Shown here: one piece after another, positions 30,715 through 39,920 of the stretch | Layout: every line of letters begins with the position of its first letter | How positions within the stretch are numbered: the stretch's first letter is position 1 | From: Mycobacterium sp. HUMS_12744610 | GTDB lineage: Bacteria; Actinomycetota; Actinomycetes; Mycobacteriales; Mycobacteriaceae | DNA: 64,000 bases | Reading direction: 5' to 3' | Assembly: GCF_041206865.1 (NCBI RefSeq) | Contig: NZ_JBGEDP010000001.1 | Coordinates: 372,001 to 436,000, forward strand | Position numbers and translations under genes: made by a program | Notes under the pieces: model-generated | The model's database searches: none | What the model saw: the letters and a program-made list of their open reading frames with translations, nothing else | Told to the model about the DNA's origin: nothing

Positions 30715-31269
30715 ATGCCAGAGGAGTTGCAGGGCAGGACCATCGCCATCCTGGCCGCCGACGGTGTGGAGAAGGTCGAACTCGAGAAGCCGCGTGCGGC
30801 ACTGACCGGTGCGGGCGCCCGGGTCGAGGTCGTGTCGGTGCAGGCCGGTGAGATCCAGGCGCGCAACCACGATCTCGAGCCGGCCGGCACGTTCGCGGTC
30901 GACCGGGTGGTGTCCGATGTCTCCGTCGACGAATTCGACGGCCTTGTCCTGCCCGGCGGGACGGTCAACCCGGACAAGCTGCGCCTCGACGACCGCGCCG
31001 TCTCGTTCGTGCGCGACTTCGTGGAGTCCGGGAAGCCGGTGGCCGCGATCTGTCACGGCCCCTGGACGCTGGTGGAGGCCGGGATCGTGGCAGGGCGCAG
31101 GCTGACGTCCTACCCGAGCATCCGCACCGACCTGCGCAACGCGGGCGCCGACGTGGTCGACGAGGAGGTCGTCGTCGACGGCAACCTGATCACCAGCCGC
31201 TCCCCGAAGGACCTGCCCGCGTTCTGCGCGGCGATCCTTCGACAGTTCGCCCGCACTCCGGCGGGCTGA
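30715..31269 (+). CDS. DJ-1/PfpI-family protein
   Basis: Protein of 184 residues with the class I glutamine-amidotransferase-like fold. The nucleophile elbow AICHGPW contains Cys113, preceded by DGLVLPGGTVNPD near residue 75 and the acidic residue of the family near the N-terminus (ADGVEKVELEKP). Relatives act as glyoxalases, deglycases or stress chaperones; a proteolytic role has been withdrawn for many of them. ATG at 30715 is preceded by GAAGGAG. Length and motif spacing match the YhbO/PfpI subgroup. Confidence 0.9.
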   Translation: MPEELQGRTIAILAADGVEKVELEKPRAALTGAGARVEVVSVQAGEIQARNHDLEPAGTFAVDRVVSDVSVDEFDGLVLPGGTVNPDKLRLDDRAVSFVRDFVESGKPVAAICHGPWTLVEAGIVAGRRLTSYPSIRTDLRNAGADVVDEEVVVDGNLITSRSPKDLPAFCAAILRQFARTPAG

Positions 31270-31359
31270 GGCGAAACCCGGGCGCGAACTGCTCCGAAGG
31301 CCGGACCGTTTGAGTCCATCGGTTTGCGGGCATAAGACAGGCCACGCCACGATCCTCGA

Positions 31360-32089
31360 ATGGATTCCGAAAGGCCCAGGTTGACAATCACATTCCCCGC
31401 GCCGGCTGGCGCATTCGACGACCCGACCGCCCCCGCAAGCGGGAAAGTGTACCGGCCACAAGACGACTCGCGCCTCCTGGTGGCCACCATGGAGCGCACC
31501 GGGCTGATTCCCGGCCGCCGGGTGCTCGACCTGTGCACCGGCAGCGGGTTCGTCGCGATCGCGGCGGCCGAGATGGGATGCGCCGGCGTCACTGCCTTCG
31601 ACATGCCCGCACGCCGTGCGATGTTCGCGCGGCAACGCCGCCGGCGCCGGGGTGGTGGTCGACGTCCGGGAGGGCTCCTGGACGCGCGCCCTGGATCTGG
31701 GCCCGTTCGAGGTCGTCGTCTCCAACCCGCCCTACGTGCCGACCCCGGCGAGCACCGTTCCCGAGGCGATCCCGGCGGTCGCCGGGCCGCCATGGGCGTG
31801 GAACGCGGGCGCAGACGGGCGCTCCATCCTGGACCCGCTGTGCCGGGCGATGCCGAAGCTGCTGTGCGACGGGGGAACGATGCTGATGGTGCAGTCCGCG
31901 TTCGCCGACACCGCTCGGTCGCTGGACATCCTGCGCTCGGCCGGTATAGCGGCGGAAGTAGTTGCCTCGGAGTTGATTCCGTTCGGGCCCGTCCTTTCGG
32001 CCAGGGCGGCCTGGCTCGAACAGACGGGGCGCATGCCGCGTGGCTGCCGCGAGGAGGAGCTGGTCGTGATCCGGGGGGACAAGCGATGA
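31360..32089 (+). pseudogene. HemK/PrmC-like methyltransferase, frameshifted
   Basis: Two frames together make one methyltransferase. The first (from 31360 or TTG 31381) carries the SAM motif VLDLCTGSGFVAIAAAEMG near residue 57 and ends its homology at about 31603. The second picks up in the next frame with RCSRGNAAGAGVVVDVREG and the catalytic NPPYVP motif near 31734, ending at 32089. One extra base near 31602 explains the shift: removing it gives a smooth FDCPHAVRC. The NPPY motif marks enzymes that methylate glutamine or other planar nitrogens. It is either a recent null allele or a base-calling error. The stop overlaps the CDGSH gene start (ATGA). Confidence 0.7.
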
Positions 32090-32331
32090 GCGCCGCCCGG
32101 GTACAGGTGGTGCCGGGCGGGCCGGTGCTGGTCTCGGGCCCGGTGCGCATCGAGATGCCCGACGGCGACGTCGTCGAGTCCGACCGGTTCATGGTGGCGG
32201 TCTGCACCTGTCGGCGCAGCGAGGAATATCCGTTGTGCGACACCAGCCATCGCCGGTGCCGCCGCGTCGCCGAATCCCCTAGTCGATCGGCCTGCGCAAC
32301 GACGAGCGGCCCTGCTCCCACGCCGCCATGA
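32086..32331 (+). CDS. CDGSH-type iron-sulfur protein
   Basis: Protein of about 81 residues. The cluster motif CTCRRSEEYPLCDTSH (residues about 43-58) fits the C-X-C-X2-S-X3-P-X-C-D-X2-H pattern of mitoNEET-like 2Fe-2S proteins, with Thr in place of the usual Gly. Such proteins carry redox-active clusters with a labile His ligand. The tail after residue 65 (ESPSRSACATT) overlaps the 3' end of the convergent gene by 53 bases and looks non-native, so the original stop may have been lost. It is coupled to the upstream methyltransferase by ATGA. Confidence 0.7.
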   Translation: MSAARVQVVPGGPVLVSGPVRIEMPDGDVVESDRFMVAVCTCRRSEEYPLCDTSHRRCRRVAESPSRSACATTSGPAPTPP

Positions 32332-33298
32332 CGGTCGCGGCGAATCGGTCTTCGAGAAGCGCGTTGGCCCGCATGCCGAAGACGACGTCGGGCTCGAGCT
32401 GCGGTTCGCGCGCGAGGAGGTCGCCGACCACGTTGACGCGCACCACGTGCTCGTGGACCGCGTCGGCCTCGACGTGCTCGCGGTAGAACCTCACGCAGGC
32501 CGCGGGCGCGCCCATCCGCTGCAGCGCCTCGGCCATCCGCCGCGACCCCGGCGGAGAGGTGATCTCGATCGACGCGAAGTGCCCGACCGCGGCCCCGCGC
32601 AGCGCCCGGTGCAACCCGAACAGCGACATCAGGTTCACCACCGCCAGCGCCTCGGCCGGGACAGCGTCCAGGTAGCCCAGGTAGGCCGCGTCCAGGCCGG
32701 CGGCGCACAGCAGGTCGGCGAAGAGTTGCTGATGTAGGCGCGGGCCCTGGCCGGCGCCGTACTCGTCGTACTCGACCGCCACGAACGCGGCCTTGGCGCC
32801 GCCCGTCAGGCGGGGGATCGCCCAGGCGTGTGGGTCGCCCTCCTTGAGGTGGTACAGCGAACGGTGCACGAAGTACTCGCGCATCTGCTGCCAGGTTCCG
32901 TTGTCGCGCAGGTGATATGAGGGGCCGGTGCCGCCGGGCGGCTCGACGGTGAGCGCCTCCATCTCGGTCGCCGCGCTGCGGCCCGGTTCGATCGGTCCCA
33001 CGTCGCGGCGCACGCCGGCCAGGAACACGCGTTCGAGCTCACCGCGCAAACCCAGCAGCGCGGGATTCCACTCCCAGGCGGGGTCCACGCCGGCGAAACC
33101 GCGGTAGTGCAACTCGTAGCACATGCACAGCGCCAGCTGCAGGTCCAGGCCGTAAGGGTCGGAATCGCGCGCACCGGAACCGATGCGCGTCAAATGGTCG
33201 AAGGAGGGCGGTCCGGTCAGCGCCAGGCGAACCGCCGTCGACAACGGTCCGTGGGCCGCCGGCAGGGCCGGTTCGGCGATGATCGGTGCACGGGTCAC
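32279..33298 (-). CDS. Iron-containing redox enzyme family protein (haem-oxygenase-like fold)
   Basis: Protein of 339 residues, almost all helical. His and Glu residues are spaced as in the haem-oxygenase-like diiron oxidases: CYELHYRGFAGVDP near 60, EYFVHRSLYHLKEGDPHAWAIP near 140, VEYDEYGAG near 173 and FYREHVEADAVHEH near 272. Members of this fold perform oxidative cleavage or desaturation. The substrate is unknown. The neighbouring CDGSH protein (convergent) could supply electrons, which is a guess from context. GTG start at 33298; 93 bases separate it from the divergent GH15 remnant. Confidence 0.75.
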   Translation of the reverse strand: MTRAPIIAEPALPAAHGPLSTAVRLALTGPPSFDHLTRIGSGARDSDPYGLDLQLALCMCYELHYRGFAGVDPAWEWNPALLGLRGELERVFLAGVRRDVGPIEPGRSAATEMEALTVEPPGGTGPSYHLRDNGTWQQMREYFVHRSLYHLKEGDPHAWAIPRLTGGAKAAFVAVEYDEYGAGQGPRLHQQLFADLLCAAGLDAAYLGYLDAVPAEALAVVNLMSLFGLHRALRGAAVGHFASIEITSPPGSRRMAEALQRMGAPAACVRFYREHVEADAVHEHVVRVNVVGDLLAREPQLEPDVVFGMRANALLEDRFAATVMAAWEQGRSSLRRPID

Positions 33299-33391
33299 GC
33301 CGATGGATACCCGTCAGCCGCCGGAGCAAACTACCGGTTGCGCGCATACGATCGGGGTGGTGTGGACGCAGTCGCCCGTGGGGCAACTCTG

Positions 33392-34799
33392 ATGGCGTCG
33401 GTGCCCCTCGAGGACTACGCGGTGCTGGGGGACCTGCACACCGCGGCGTTGCTGGGCCGGAACGGCAGCATCGACTGGTTGTGTCTGCCGCGCTTCGACT
33501 CGACGGCCTGCTTCGCGGCGTTGCTGGACGACGAGTCGGCCGGGCACCGGCGCATCGCCCCGGTCGGCACCGGGGCGGCGACCCGCCGCGCGTACCGCGA
33601 GGACACGCTGATCATGGACAGCGAGTGGGACACCCACGAGGGCACGGTGCGGGTGACCGACTTCATGCCGCCGCGCGGGGAGGCCGCCGACGTGGTGCGG
33701 GTGGTCGAGGGTTTTGTCCGGCCAGGTCCGGATGCGGATGCGGTTGGTGATCCGGTTCGACTACGGCAGCATCCGGCCCTGGATCACGTTCACCGAGCAG
33801 GGAATGCGCGCGATCGCGGGTCCCGACACATTGTGCCTGTCCACCCCGGTGCGACTGGCGGGCGATCACCAGGCCGTGGTGGCCGAGTTCGAGGTGGCCC
33901 GCGGCGAGAAGATCCCGTTCGTGCTCACCCACATGCCGACGCACAATCGCAACGCCGCCCAGGCGGAGGCGCAGCAGGCCCTGCGGGACACGGAGATGTT
34001 CTGGCGAAGCTGGATCGACCGCTGCACCTACCGGGGACCCTGGGACGCGGCGGTGCGCCGTGCCGTCATCACGCTCAAGGCGCTCATCTACCGGCCGACC
34101 GGTGGGGTGGTGGCCGCGGCCACCTCAGCACTGCCCGAAGTGTTTGGCGGCAAACGCAATTGGGACTACCGGTACTGCTGGTTGCGCGACGCCACCTACA
34201 CGTTGCAGGCGCTGCTGGACACCGGGTACGTCGACGAGGCCAAGGCGTGGCGGGACTGGTTGGTTCGGGCCGTCGCCGGTGACCCGTCCAAGCTGCAGAT
34301 CGACGAGTGGCGGGCCCTGCGGCACCGCATCCACGCCGACGTCTGCGAACACGGCTTCGACGCCGACCGGGGAACGTTCACCCAGTTCTACGGTTCCCGC
34401 GGCCTGGATGCCGCGCTGCTGCTGATCCCGCGGGTCCGCTTCCTGCCGTGGGACGATCCGCGGGTGGTGGGCACCGTCGAGGCCGTGCAGCGCGAGCTGA
34501 GCGACAACGGCCTGATCGTGCGTTACCGGCCCGGCGCCGACGGTGACGTCGACGGCATCCACGGCGGCGAATGCGCCTTCCTGGCATGCACTTTCTGGCT
34601 GGCCGACGCCCTGCACGGCATCGGCCGCCGCGACGAGGCCCGGGCGCTGTTCGAGCGCCTGCTCGACCTGCGCAACGACGTCGGTCTGCTCAGCGAGCAG
34701 TACGACACCGACACCGCCCGCCAGCTCGGCAACTTCCCGCAGGCGTTCAGCATGGTGGGCCTGATCAACACCGCCCGCCATCTGCAGCGCGATCAGTGA
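33392..34799 (+). pseudogene. Glycoside hydrolase family 15 (trehalase/glucoamylase-like), decayed
   Basis: The N-terminal part begins MASVPLEDYAVLGDLHTAALLG and is a GH15 glucoamylase-like beta domain. At 33712-33715 a run of four T shifts the frame; deleting one T restores EGLSGQVRMRMR. The second part has the (alpha/alpha)6 barrel blocks RNWDYRYCWLRDATYTLQALL and GTFTQFYGSRGLDAALLLIP. Between GDPSKLQ and IDEWRALRHRI (about 34296-34301) roughly 115 residues of a normal enzyme are absent, in frame, including the region that carries the general-acid glutamate. Two independent lesions make a working enzyme unlikely. Mycobacterial relatives hydrolyse trehalose. Confidence 0.8.
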
Positions 34800-37012
34800 C
34801 CCTGTGCCGGCGCCGGCGGGCGGAAGCCGGCCGCGACGACGGTCCCGTCGGCCGTGCTGTTGACCTCCATCGAGTCGCTGATCGCGCGCATCAGCGGCAG
34901 CCCCCGCCCGCTGTTTCCGGGGTTGGCGGCCGGGGTCTTCCAGGAGCCGGAATCGATGACCCGCAGGCGGATTTCCCGGTCGACGGCGTCGGCCTCGACC
35001 AGCATCGTCCCGTCCCCGCGCCCGCGGTAGGCGTGCTCGACGCAGTTGGTGCACGCCTCGCTGGCGACCAGCACGATGTCGGCACCCAGCGACTCCGGGA
35101 CCCCGGCACCCTCGAGCCACTCGCCGAGACGGCGCCGCATACCGGCCAATTGGTCTGCGGCGGCCTGGGTTTCGAATCGGAACGGTGGTTGCCGGTGCCG
35201 GTAGATCACCATGGCGACATCGTCGTCAAATCCCGGCGCCGGGGCAAGCTCGCGAAGCACCGCCTCGCCGACGTCGTCCAGGGCCAGGTCCGCCGTCTGT
35301 GCCAGAACCTCTGCGGCGCGGGCGATCCCGACGTCTATCGACTCGTGTTTGCGCTCGACCAGGCCGTCGGTGAACACCATCAGCGTCGAGCCGGCCGACA
35401 GCACCCGCACGCCCTGCGGGCGGGGCGTGTCCCGGCGCACCGCGAGCGGCACCGACGCGGCGTCTGCCACCACGGTCGTCGCCCCCGGTTCCGGGCCCAC
35501 GATCACCGCGGGCATGTGGCCGGCGTTGCTGTACTCCATGGCCCCGGACCCGGTGTCTAGGAGGGCGACGAAAACCGTTGTGCAATAAGCGTTGGGGATC
35601 AGCGACGCCGCCAGGTCGAGCTGCTCGAGCAGGAGGGCCGGCTGGGCGCCGTTGATCAGCAGTGCGCGCGCCGAGCTGCGCAGCTGACCCATGACCGCGG
35701 CGGCCGGCAGCCCGCGGCCCACGCAGTCGCCGACCACGATGCCGATGCGATGTTCGCCGACGGGCAGCACGTCATACCAGTCGCCCCCGATCTCCAGCGG
35801 CGGGACGGCCGGTTCGTAACGCACGGCGAAGCCGGGCGGCGGCTGTATCGGGGGCAGCATGGCGCGCTGCAGGGTCAGGGACGTCTCGCGGGCGGTCTCG
35901 AACTGGCGGACATGCTGCATGGCCAGGCTGAGGTGGCCGATGAGCACCGTGACCAGCAGCCGGTCCTCCGCGCTGATCCAGCGCGGGGAGCCCAGCTCGA
36001 GCCACAGTGCCAGATCCCCGGAGCCGGACAGCACCGCGACCAGCCCGTGGGCCTTGCCGGGGCGGTCCGGACCTTCGATCGGCTTGGCCGTCAGCGGCAG
36101 CTGCTGACGCGCCTGCTGGAAGGTCTCGCGCAGCCACGGATGGAGCTGGCGCCAGGACTGGGCCGGCCGGCCCGCCGCCTGCACGTTCGGTTCGCCGTCT
36201 CCGTTGGGCCATTCGGCGACGAGCACGCGGCGCACGTCGAGGGCCGCCCGGCATTCGTCGAGGGTGATCGACAGCAGCTCCGAGACGCTCTTGGCCACGG
36301 CCACCGACGTGGCCAGCCGCAGCACCGCGCTCTCGCGGGCCGCGAAGGCCCGTTCCGCGGTGATGTCGCGCACCGTGCCGACGTAGGCGTCGAGGCCGCT
36401 GCCGGATCCGCGGACCGTGTTGATGGTCACCAGGACCCAGACGAGGTGGCCGTCGCGGTGCCGGATCGGTGTCTCGTAGTGGCTGCCGCCGCTGTCGCGG
36501 ACCACCGAACGTTGTTGCAGGGCGGTCTCCTTGTCGAGCAGCCAGGGGTGCGGCCACCGGTAGGGCAAGCCCTCGGCGGGGTACCCGACGATCTCGACCA
36601 GGGCGTGGTTCATCTCGACCACGGTCGCCTCGTGATCGGCGACGAAGAACCCCTCTTGCAGCGAGTTCACCAGGGCGGTGCGGAACTTGTCGCGGTCGGC
36701 GAGACCTTCGGCGCGCGCCCGTTGTTCGGCGTAGCGCCGGGTGCCGTCGAGGAATCCGCGGGTCGCGACGTCCAGCGGCGCCAGCGTCTGCAACAGGAAC
36801 TCCAGGGCCCCGGCGTCGTCGACGGCGGCGGTTCGCCCCGCCTCATAGACCAGGCCGAAGTGGTGTTCGACGATGTCTAGCACGCTGATCCGGTCCTGCA
36901 GGGCGATCCGCCCGAGTTCGTGGCCCACGGCCAGACTGTCCTCGTCGCGGGCGGCCAGGTAGGCACGCAGCGCGGCGTCGTAGCGGGCGCGAAAGGCGTC
37001 GGCTTTGCTCAT
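34793..37012 (-). CDS. RsbU-like PP2C phosphatase with PAS, GAF and HATPase domains
   Basis: Protein of 739 residues. An N-terminal RsbU/RsbR-like helical domain (1-105) is followed by a PAS domain (about 110-225, LVNSLQEGFFVADHEATVVEMN), a GAF-like domain (about 235-375), a SpoIIE-type PP2C phosphatase (about 395-600, GGDWYDVLPVGEHRIGIVVGDCVGRG, DGLVERKHESIDVG, FDDDVAMVIY) and an RsbW-like HATPase at the end (VASEACTNCVEHAYRGRG near 655). It could dephosphorylate an anti-anti-sigma factor and also bind a sigma or antagonist. Its ATG overlaps the stop of the upstream PP2C gene (ATGA), and its end overlaps the GH15 remnant by 7 bases. Confidence 0.88.
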   Translation of the reverse strand: MSKADAFRARYDAALRAYLAARDEDSLAVGHELGRIALQDRISVLDIVEHHFGLVYEAGRTAAVDDAGALEFLLQTLAPLDVATRGFLDGTRRYAEQRARAEGLADRDKFRTALVNSLQEGFFVADHEATVVEMNHALVEIVGYPAEGLPYRWPHPWLLDKETALQQRSVVRDSGGSHYETPIRHRDGHLVWVLVTINTVRGSGSGLDAYVGTVRDITAERAFAARESAVLRLATSVAVAKSVSELLSITLDECRAALDVRRVLVAEWPNGDGEPNVQAAGRPAQSWRQLHPWLRETFQQARQQLPLTAKPIEGPDRPGKAHGLVAVLSGSGDLALWLELGSPRWISAEDRLLVTVLIGHLSLAMQHVRQFETARETSLTLQRAMLPPIQPPPGFAVRYEPAVPPLEIGGDWYDVLPVGEHRIGIVVGDCVGRGLPAAAVMGQLRSSARALLINGAQPALLLEQLDLAASLIPNAYCTTVFVALLDTGSGAMEYSNAGHMPAVIVGPEPGATTVVADAASVPLAVRRDTPRPQGVRVLSAGSTLMVFTDGLVERKHESIDVGIARAAEVLAQTADLALDDVGEAVLRELAPAPGFDDDVAMVIYRHRQPPFRFETQAAADQLAGMRRRLGEWLEGAGVPESLGADIVLVASEACTNCVEHAYRGRGDGTMLVEADAVDREIRLRVIDSGSWKTPAANPGNSGRGLPLMRAISDSMEVNSTADGTVVAAGFRPPAPAQGH

Positions 37013-37647
37013 CTGGTTGCCCCCCGGTGACGAGCGGTGAGCACCATCGCGTCGTCGGTGTCCTTGGCGTGCTCGACCAATATATGTTCGGCGATGCCCG
37101 CGGCGGCCGCCGCGAAGTCGATTCCCTCCACGGCGAAGTCGGTGATGCCGTCGCTGGCGATGACGATCAGGTCGCCGGCGCGCAGGGGCACCACCTGCGC
37201 GGGCTGGATCTCCGGAATGCGGTAGCCGACGATGCCCGCGGTCAGGCGCGCCGCGGATCGGACGTGGATGCCGCGGGCGGACCTGGCGATCAGGTTGGCG
37301 GTGACGTTGCCGACCCCGGTCCAGGTCAGGGTGTTGGCCGTGAAGTCCACCCGGGCCAGGGTCATGGCGACCCCCCGGGTGCCGGCCAGCACGCGGTGGC
37401 ACAGCTGCACCAGGACCTCCAGGCGTTCGGAGCGGGCGCGCCGCAGCGCATCGACGGCGCGCAGCGCGGGTGTCGCGGCGGCCGGGCCGTGGCCGAGCCC
37501 GTCCATCACACCGAACAAGGCGGCTTCGCCGCCGATGTCGATCGCGACCGCCTGGTCGCCGGAGATGGTCTCTCCGGGCAGCGGGCGACCCGCGGTGGCC
37601 CACTCGATCGGCCCGAGCCGGCCCCCGCGATTCCATTCCTCATGCAC
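37009..37647 (-). CDS. Small PP2C/SpoIIE phosphatase (RsbX-like)
   Basis: Protein of 212 residues, a stand-alone PP2C-like domain: ETISGDQAVAIDIGGEAALFGVMDGLGHGPAAA near residues 26-58 (metal Asp residues), WTGVGNVTANL near 110 and IVIASDGITDF near 162. In Bacillus, RsbX resets the stressosome by removing phosphates from RsbR and RsbS; the same place in the operon, after an RsbT-like gene, suggests the same job. Overlaps by 8 bases with the kinase gene upstream and by 4 with the RsbU-like gene downstream. Confidence 0.85.
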   Translation of the reverse strand: MHEEWNRGGRLGPIEWATAGRPLPGETISGDQAVAIDIGGEAALFGVMDGLGHGPAAATPALRAVDALRRARSERLEVLVQLCHRVLAGTRGVAMTLARVDFTANTLTWTGVGNVTANLIARSARGIHVRSAARLTAGIVGYRIPEIQPAQVVPLRAGDLIVIASDGITDFAVEGIDFAAAAAGIAEHILVEHAKDTDDAMVLTARHRGATR

Positions 37648-38059
37648 CCGGCGGAACCCATTTCCACATCTCGACCACCGTGCCGCGGCCGAGCACCGAG
37701 TGCACCGCCAGCCGGTCCATCAGGCGCCGGGCGCCGGGCAGGCCCATGCCGAGGCCGCGGCCGGTCGAGTACCCGTCCTCCATCGCGCGCTCGACGTCGG
37801 TGATGCCCGGGCCGTGGTCCTCGGCGCGCACCACCAGCGCCTTGCGGCCCTCCCGGTCGGCCACCGTGACGCGGACCGTGCCGCGACCCGCGTAGCTGGT
37901 GATGTTGCGCGCGATCTCCGAGATCGCGGTGGCGATCATCGTGACGTCGGTCAGGGAGAACCCGAGGTCGAGAGCGAGCTGGTGTCCCGCTTTGCGGGCG
38001 GCCACGATGTCGTCGGGATGCTCGATGGCGACGACGGCTTCGCTCGCGTCAGCCGCCAC
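37640..38059 (-). CDS. Anti-sigma-type ATP-binding kinase (RsbT-like)
   Basis: Protein of 139 residues with a GHKL ATPase fold: the N box in ATAISEIARNITSYAGRG near residue 43, G1 in EDHGPGI near 80 and G2 in STGRGLGMGLPGARRLMD near 98. RsbT phosphorylates STAS proteins of the stressosome and then activates RsbU. The order RsbR-RsbS-RsbT upstream of RsbX and RsbU matches. It overlaps the STAS gene by 11 bases. Confidence 0.9.
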   Translation of the reverse strand: MAADASEAVVAIEHPDDIVAARKAGHQLALDLGFSLTDVTMIATAISEIARNITSYAGRGTVRVTVADREGRKALVVRAEDHGPGITDVERAMEDGYSTGRGLGMGLPGARRLMDRLAVHSVLGRGTVVEMWKWVPPGA

Positions 38060-38438
38060 CGTCGCGCCCGATCGCCGGTTTGCCGGCCCGCAGCTGCCGA
38101 TGCAGCAGACAGAGCCCCTCCTCCAGGTCCAGGGCGGTGGTCATGTCGTCGAACGCCAGCCCCAGCTGGACCATCGCGAAGGCCACCTCCGGTTGCAGGC
38201 CGACGATCACGGTGTCGGCGCCACGCAGCCGCGTCATCCGGGCGATGGTCTGCAGCGACCGCGCGGCGAAGGAGTCCATCACGTCGATGGCGGTGACGTC
38301 GACGATGATGCCTTGCGCACGGTACCGGCTGACGTGCTCCATGAGGTCGTGGCGCAGGCGCTCGGTGTCGGAATCGGACAGTGCCGCCTGCACCGTGGCG
38401 ATGAGGATCGCCCCCTGCTTCAGGATCGGTACCGGCAT
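38049..38438 (-). CDS. STAS-domain protein (RsbS-like)
   Basis: Protein of 129 residues consisting of one STAS domain. The strand and phospho-acceptor region is VDVTAIDVMDSFAARSLQTIARM (split near residue 52), with Ser at the site phosphorylated in RsbS. The N-terminus PVPILKQGAILIATVQAAL is the standard RsbS opening. It would hold RsbT in the resting stressosome. 22 bases downstream of the rsbR-like gene. Confidence 0.9.
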   Translation of the reverse strand: MPVPILKQGAILIATVQAALSDSDTERLRHDLMEHVSRYRAQGIIVDVTAIDVMDSFAARSLQTIARMTRLRGADTVIVGLQPEVAFAMVQLGLAFDDMTTALDLEEGLCLLHRQLRAGKPAIGRDGGG

Positions 38439-38460
38439 GGTCCCCTCGCCCCGGCTGGGC

Positions 38461-39363
38461 TCACCCGGTCTGCTCCCCGGCGCGGGTGACTTCGTAGCCG
38501 AGCAGGCGCTCAGCCTCCTCGATGCCGCCCTGCAGGTCGCCGACGGCGTTCATCTTCGACAGGTCCAGCCCGATGGTCACCAGGGTCAGCGCGATCTCCG
38601 AGGACAGGCCGGTGATGATGACGCTCGCGCCCATCAGGCCGGACGCGTCGACGGTCTGCACCAGGTGGTTGGCCACCGTCGAGTCGATGGTGGGCACACC
38701 GGTGATGTCGATGACCACGACCTTCGCGCGGTTGGCGCGGATTGCCCGCAGCAGTTGCTCGGTGACCTGGCGGGCGCGCTGGCTGTCGAGCACACCGATG
38801 ATCGGCAGGATCAGCAGCTGCTCGCGCACCTGCAGGACCGGCGTCGACAGCTCGCGGATCGCCTCCTGCTGCTGGCGGATGATGCGCTCGCGCTCCTGCA
38901 CGAAGCTGACGGCCACGGTGTTGGCGATGCGGTTGGCCGCCGGCTCGTAGGCGTCGAGCACGCGGTTGAGCATCTCGAAGTTGCTTTGGTACTTCTTGAA
39001 CAGCGAGCGGGCCAGCACGTCGCGCAGCAGCAGGACGATGCCGATGACCTCGTCGGTCTCCACACCCCGCGGGATGATTCGTTCGGACAGGTCGCGGGCG
39101 TAGGCCTGCAGCGCCTCCACGCTGCCCGTCTCGAGCACCTCGACGTAGTTGTCGTAGACGGCGGTGGCCTCGCCGAACAGCTCGTCCGGTGTCATCGCGG
39201 TGAGCAGTTTTGCCTCGGTGATCCTGCGGGCCCATTCCTCGCGCAGGATGGTGCGGTTCTGGCGCAGGTGCTGGACCAGTTGCGGCAGCAGTCCGTCGCT
39301 GGAGATGCTCACCGGCTGGGTGGCCGCGGCGGTGCCGGGGAAATTCGATGGAGATTCTGACAT
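38461..39363 (-). CDS. RsbR-like stressosome sensor
   Basis: Protein of 300 residues. The N-terminal half is a helical RsbR_N-like (non-haem globin or PAS-like) sensory domain (residues 30-165), joined by a helix to a STAS domain (about 180-290) with VVVIDITGVPTIDSTVANHLVQ carrying the phospho-acceptor Thr or Ser. RsbR and RsbS form the large stressosome shell. The ATG at 39363 has a strong site (AGGAGGAAAG) and heads the minus-strand operon, divergent from rsfB. Confidence 0.9.
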   Translation of the reverse strand: MSESPSNFPGTAAATQPVSISSDGLLPQLVQHLRQNRTILREEWARRITEAKLLTAMTPDELFGEATAVYDNYVEVLETGSVEALQAYARDLSERIIPRGVETDEVIGIVLLLRDVLARSLFKKYQSNFEMLNRVLDAYEPAANRIANTVAVSFVQERERIIRQQQEAIRELSTPVLQVREQLLILPIIGVLDSQRARQVTEQLLRAIRANRAKVVVIDITGVPTIDSTVANHLVQTVDASGLMGASVIITGLSSEIALTLVTIGLDLSKMNAVGDLQGGIEEAERLLGYEVTRAGEQTG

Positions 39364-39528
39364 CTTTCCTCCTGATGCCCTCCCGGGGCGCACGCCGCGG
39401 TGCGCGCATCCTTGTGCGAGACTAGCTTGGATTGCTGTGGGGCAGGCGGTGAGGGCGTCTTGCTCTCGCCGTTCGTACGGCGGGTTACGCTTGCACCATC
39501 AGTCATGGCCCAGGACGAAGGATCGCCA

Positions 39529-39897
39529 TTGTCAGCTCCTGATTCTATTACCACGATGGTCGCCGACCACGATGGGGTCTCCGTGGTCAGTGTGAGCGGC
39601 GAGATCGATTTGGTCACCGCTCCGGTCCTCGAACAAGCCATCGGCGCAGTGGTTGCCGAGGGTCCGACGGCGCTGGTCATCGATCTTTCCGCGGTGGAGT
39701 TCCTCGGTTCGGTGGGGCTGAAGATTCTCGCCGCCACCTACGAGAAGCTCGGCAAGTCCGCCGACTTCGGCGTGGTCGCGCGGGGCCCGGCGACCAGGCG
39801 GCCGATCCATCTGACCGGTCTGGACAAGACGTTCCCCCTGTACCCCACGCTGGATGACGCGCTGACCGCGGTGCGGGACGGCAAACTCAACCGCTAG
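39529..39897 (+). CDS. rsfB: Anti-anti-sigma factor RsfB
   Basis: STAS protein of 122 residues that in M. tuberculosis binds the anti-SigF factor and frees SigF. The sequence follows that protein closely: SAPDSITTMVADHDG at the start, VSGEIDLVTAPVLEQAIG near 20, and IDLSAVEFLGSVGLKILA near 50 with the phosphorylatable Ser. The TTG start at 39529 gives the same length and opening as M. tuberculosis RsfB and has GAAGGA upstream; ATG at 39505 would add eight residues. Divergent from the RsbR-like operon, which strongly suggests that the stressosome feeds into SigF control. Confidence 0.93.
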   Translation: MSAPDSITTMVADHDGVSVVSVSGEIDLVTAPVLEQAIGAVVAEGPTALVIDLSAVEFLGSVGLKILAATYEKLGKSADFGVVARGPATRRPIHLTGLDKTFPLYPTLDDALTAVRDGKLNR

Positions 39898-39920
39898 GAC
39901 GCCCGCGTCACTCGGGCTGC

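Noticed and set aside
29242..31725. 827-codon minus-strand frame
   Set aside because: Covers selD, the F420 enzyme and the PfpI gene antisense; no domain content.
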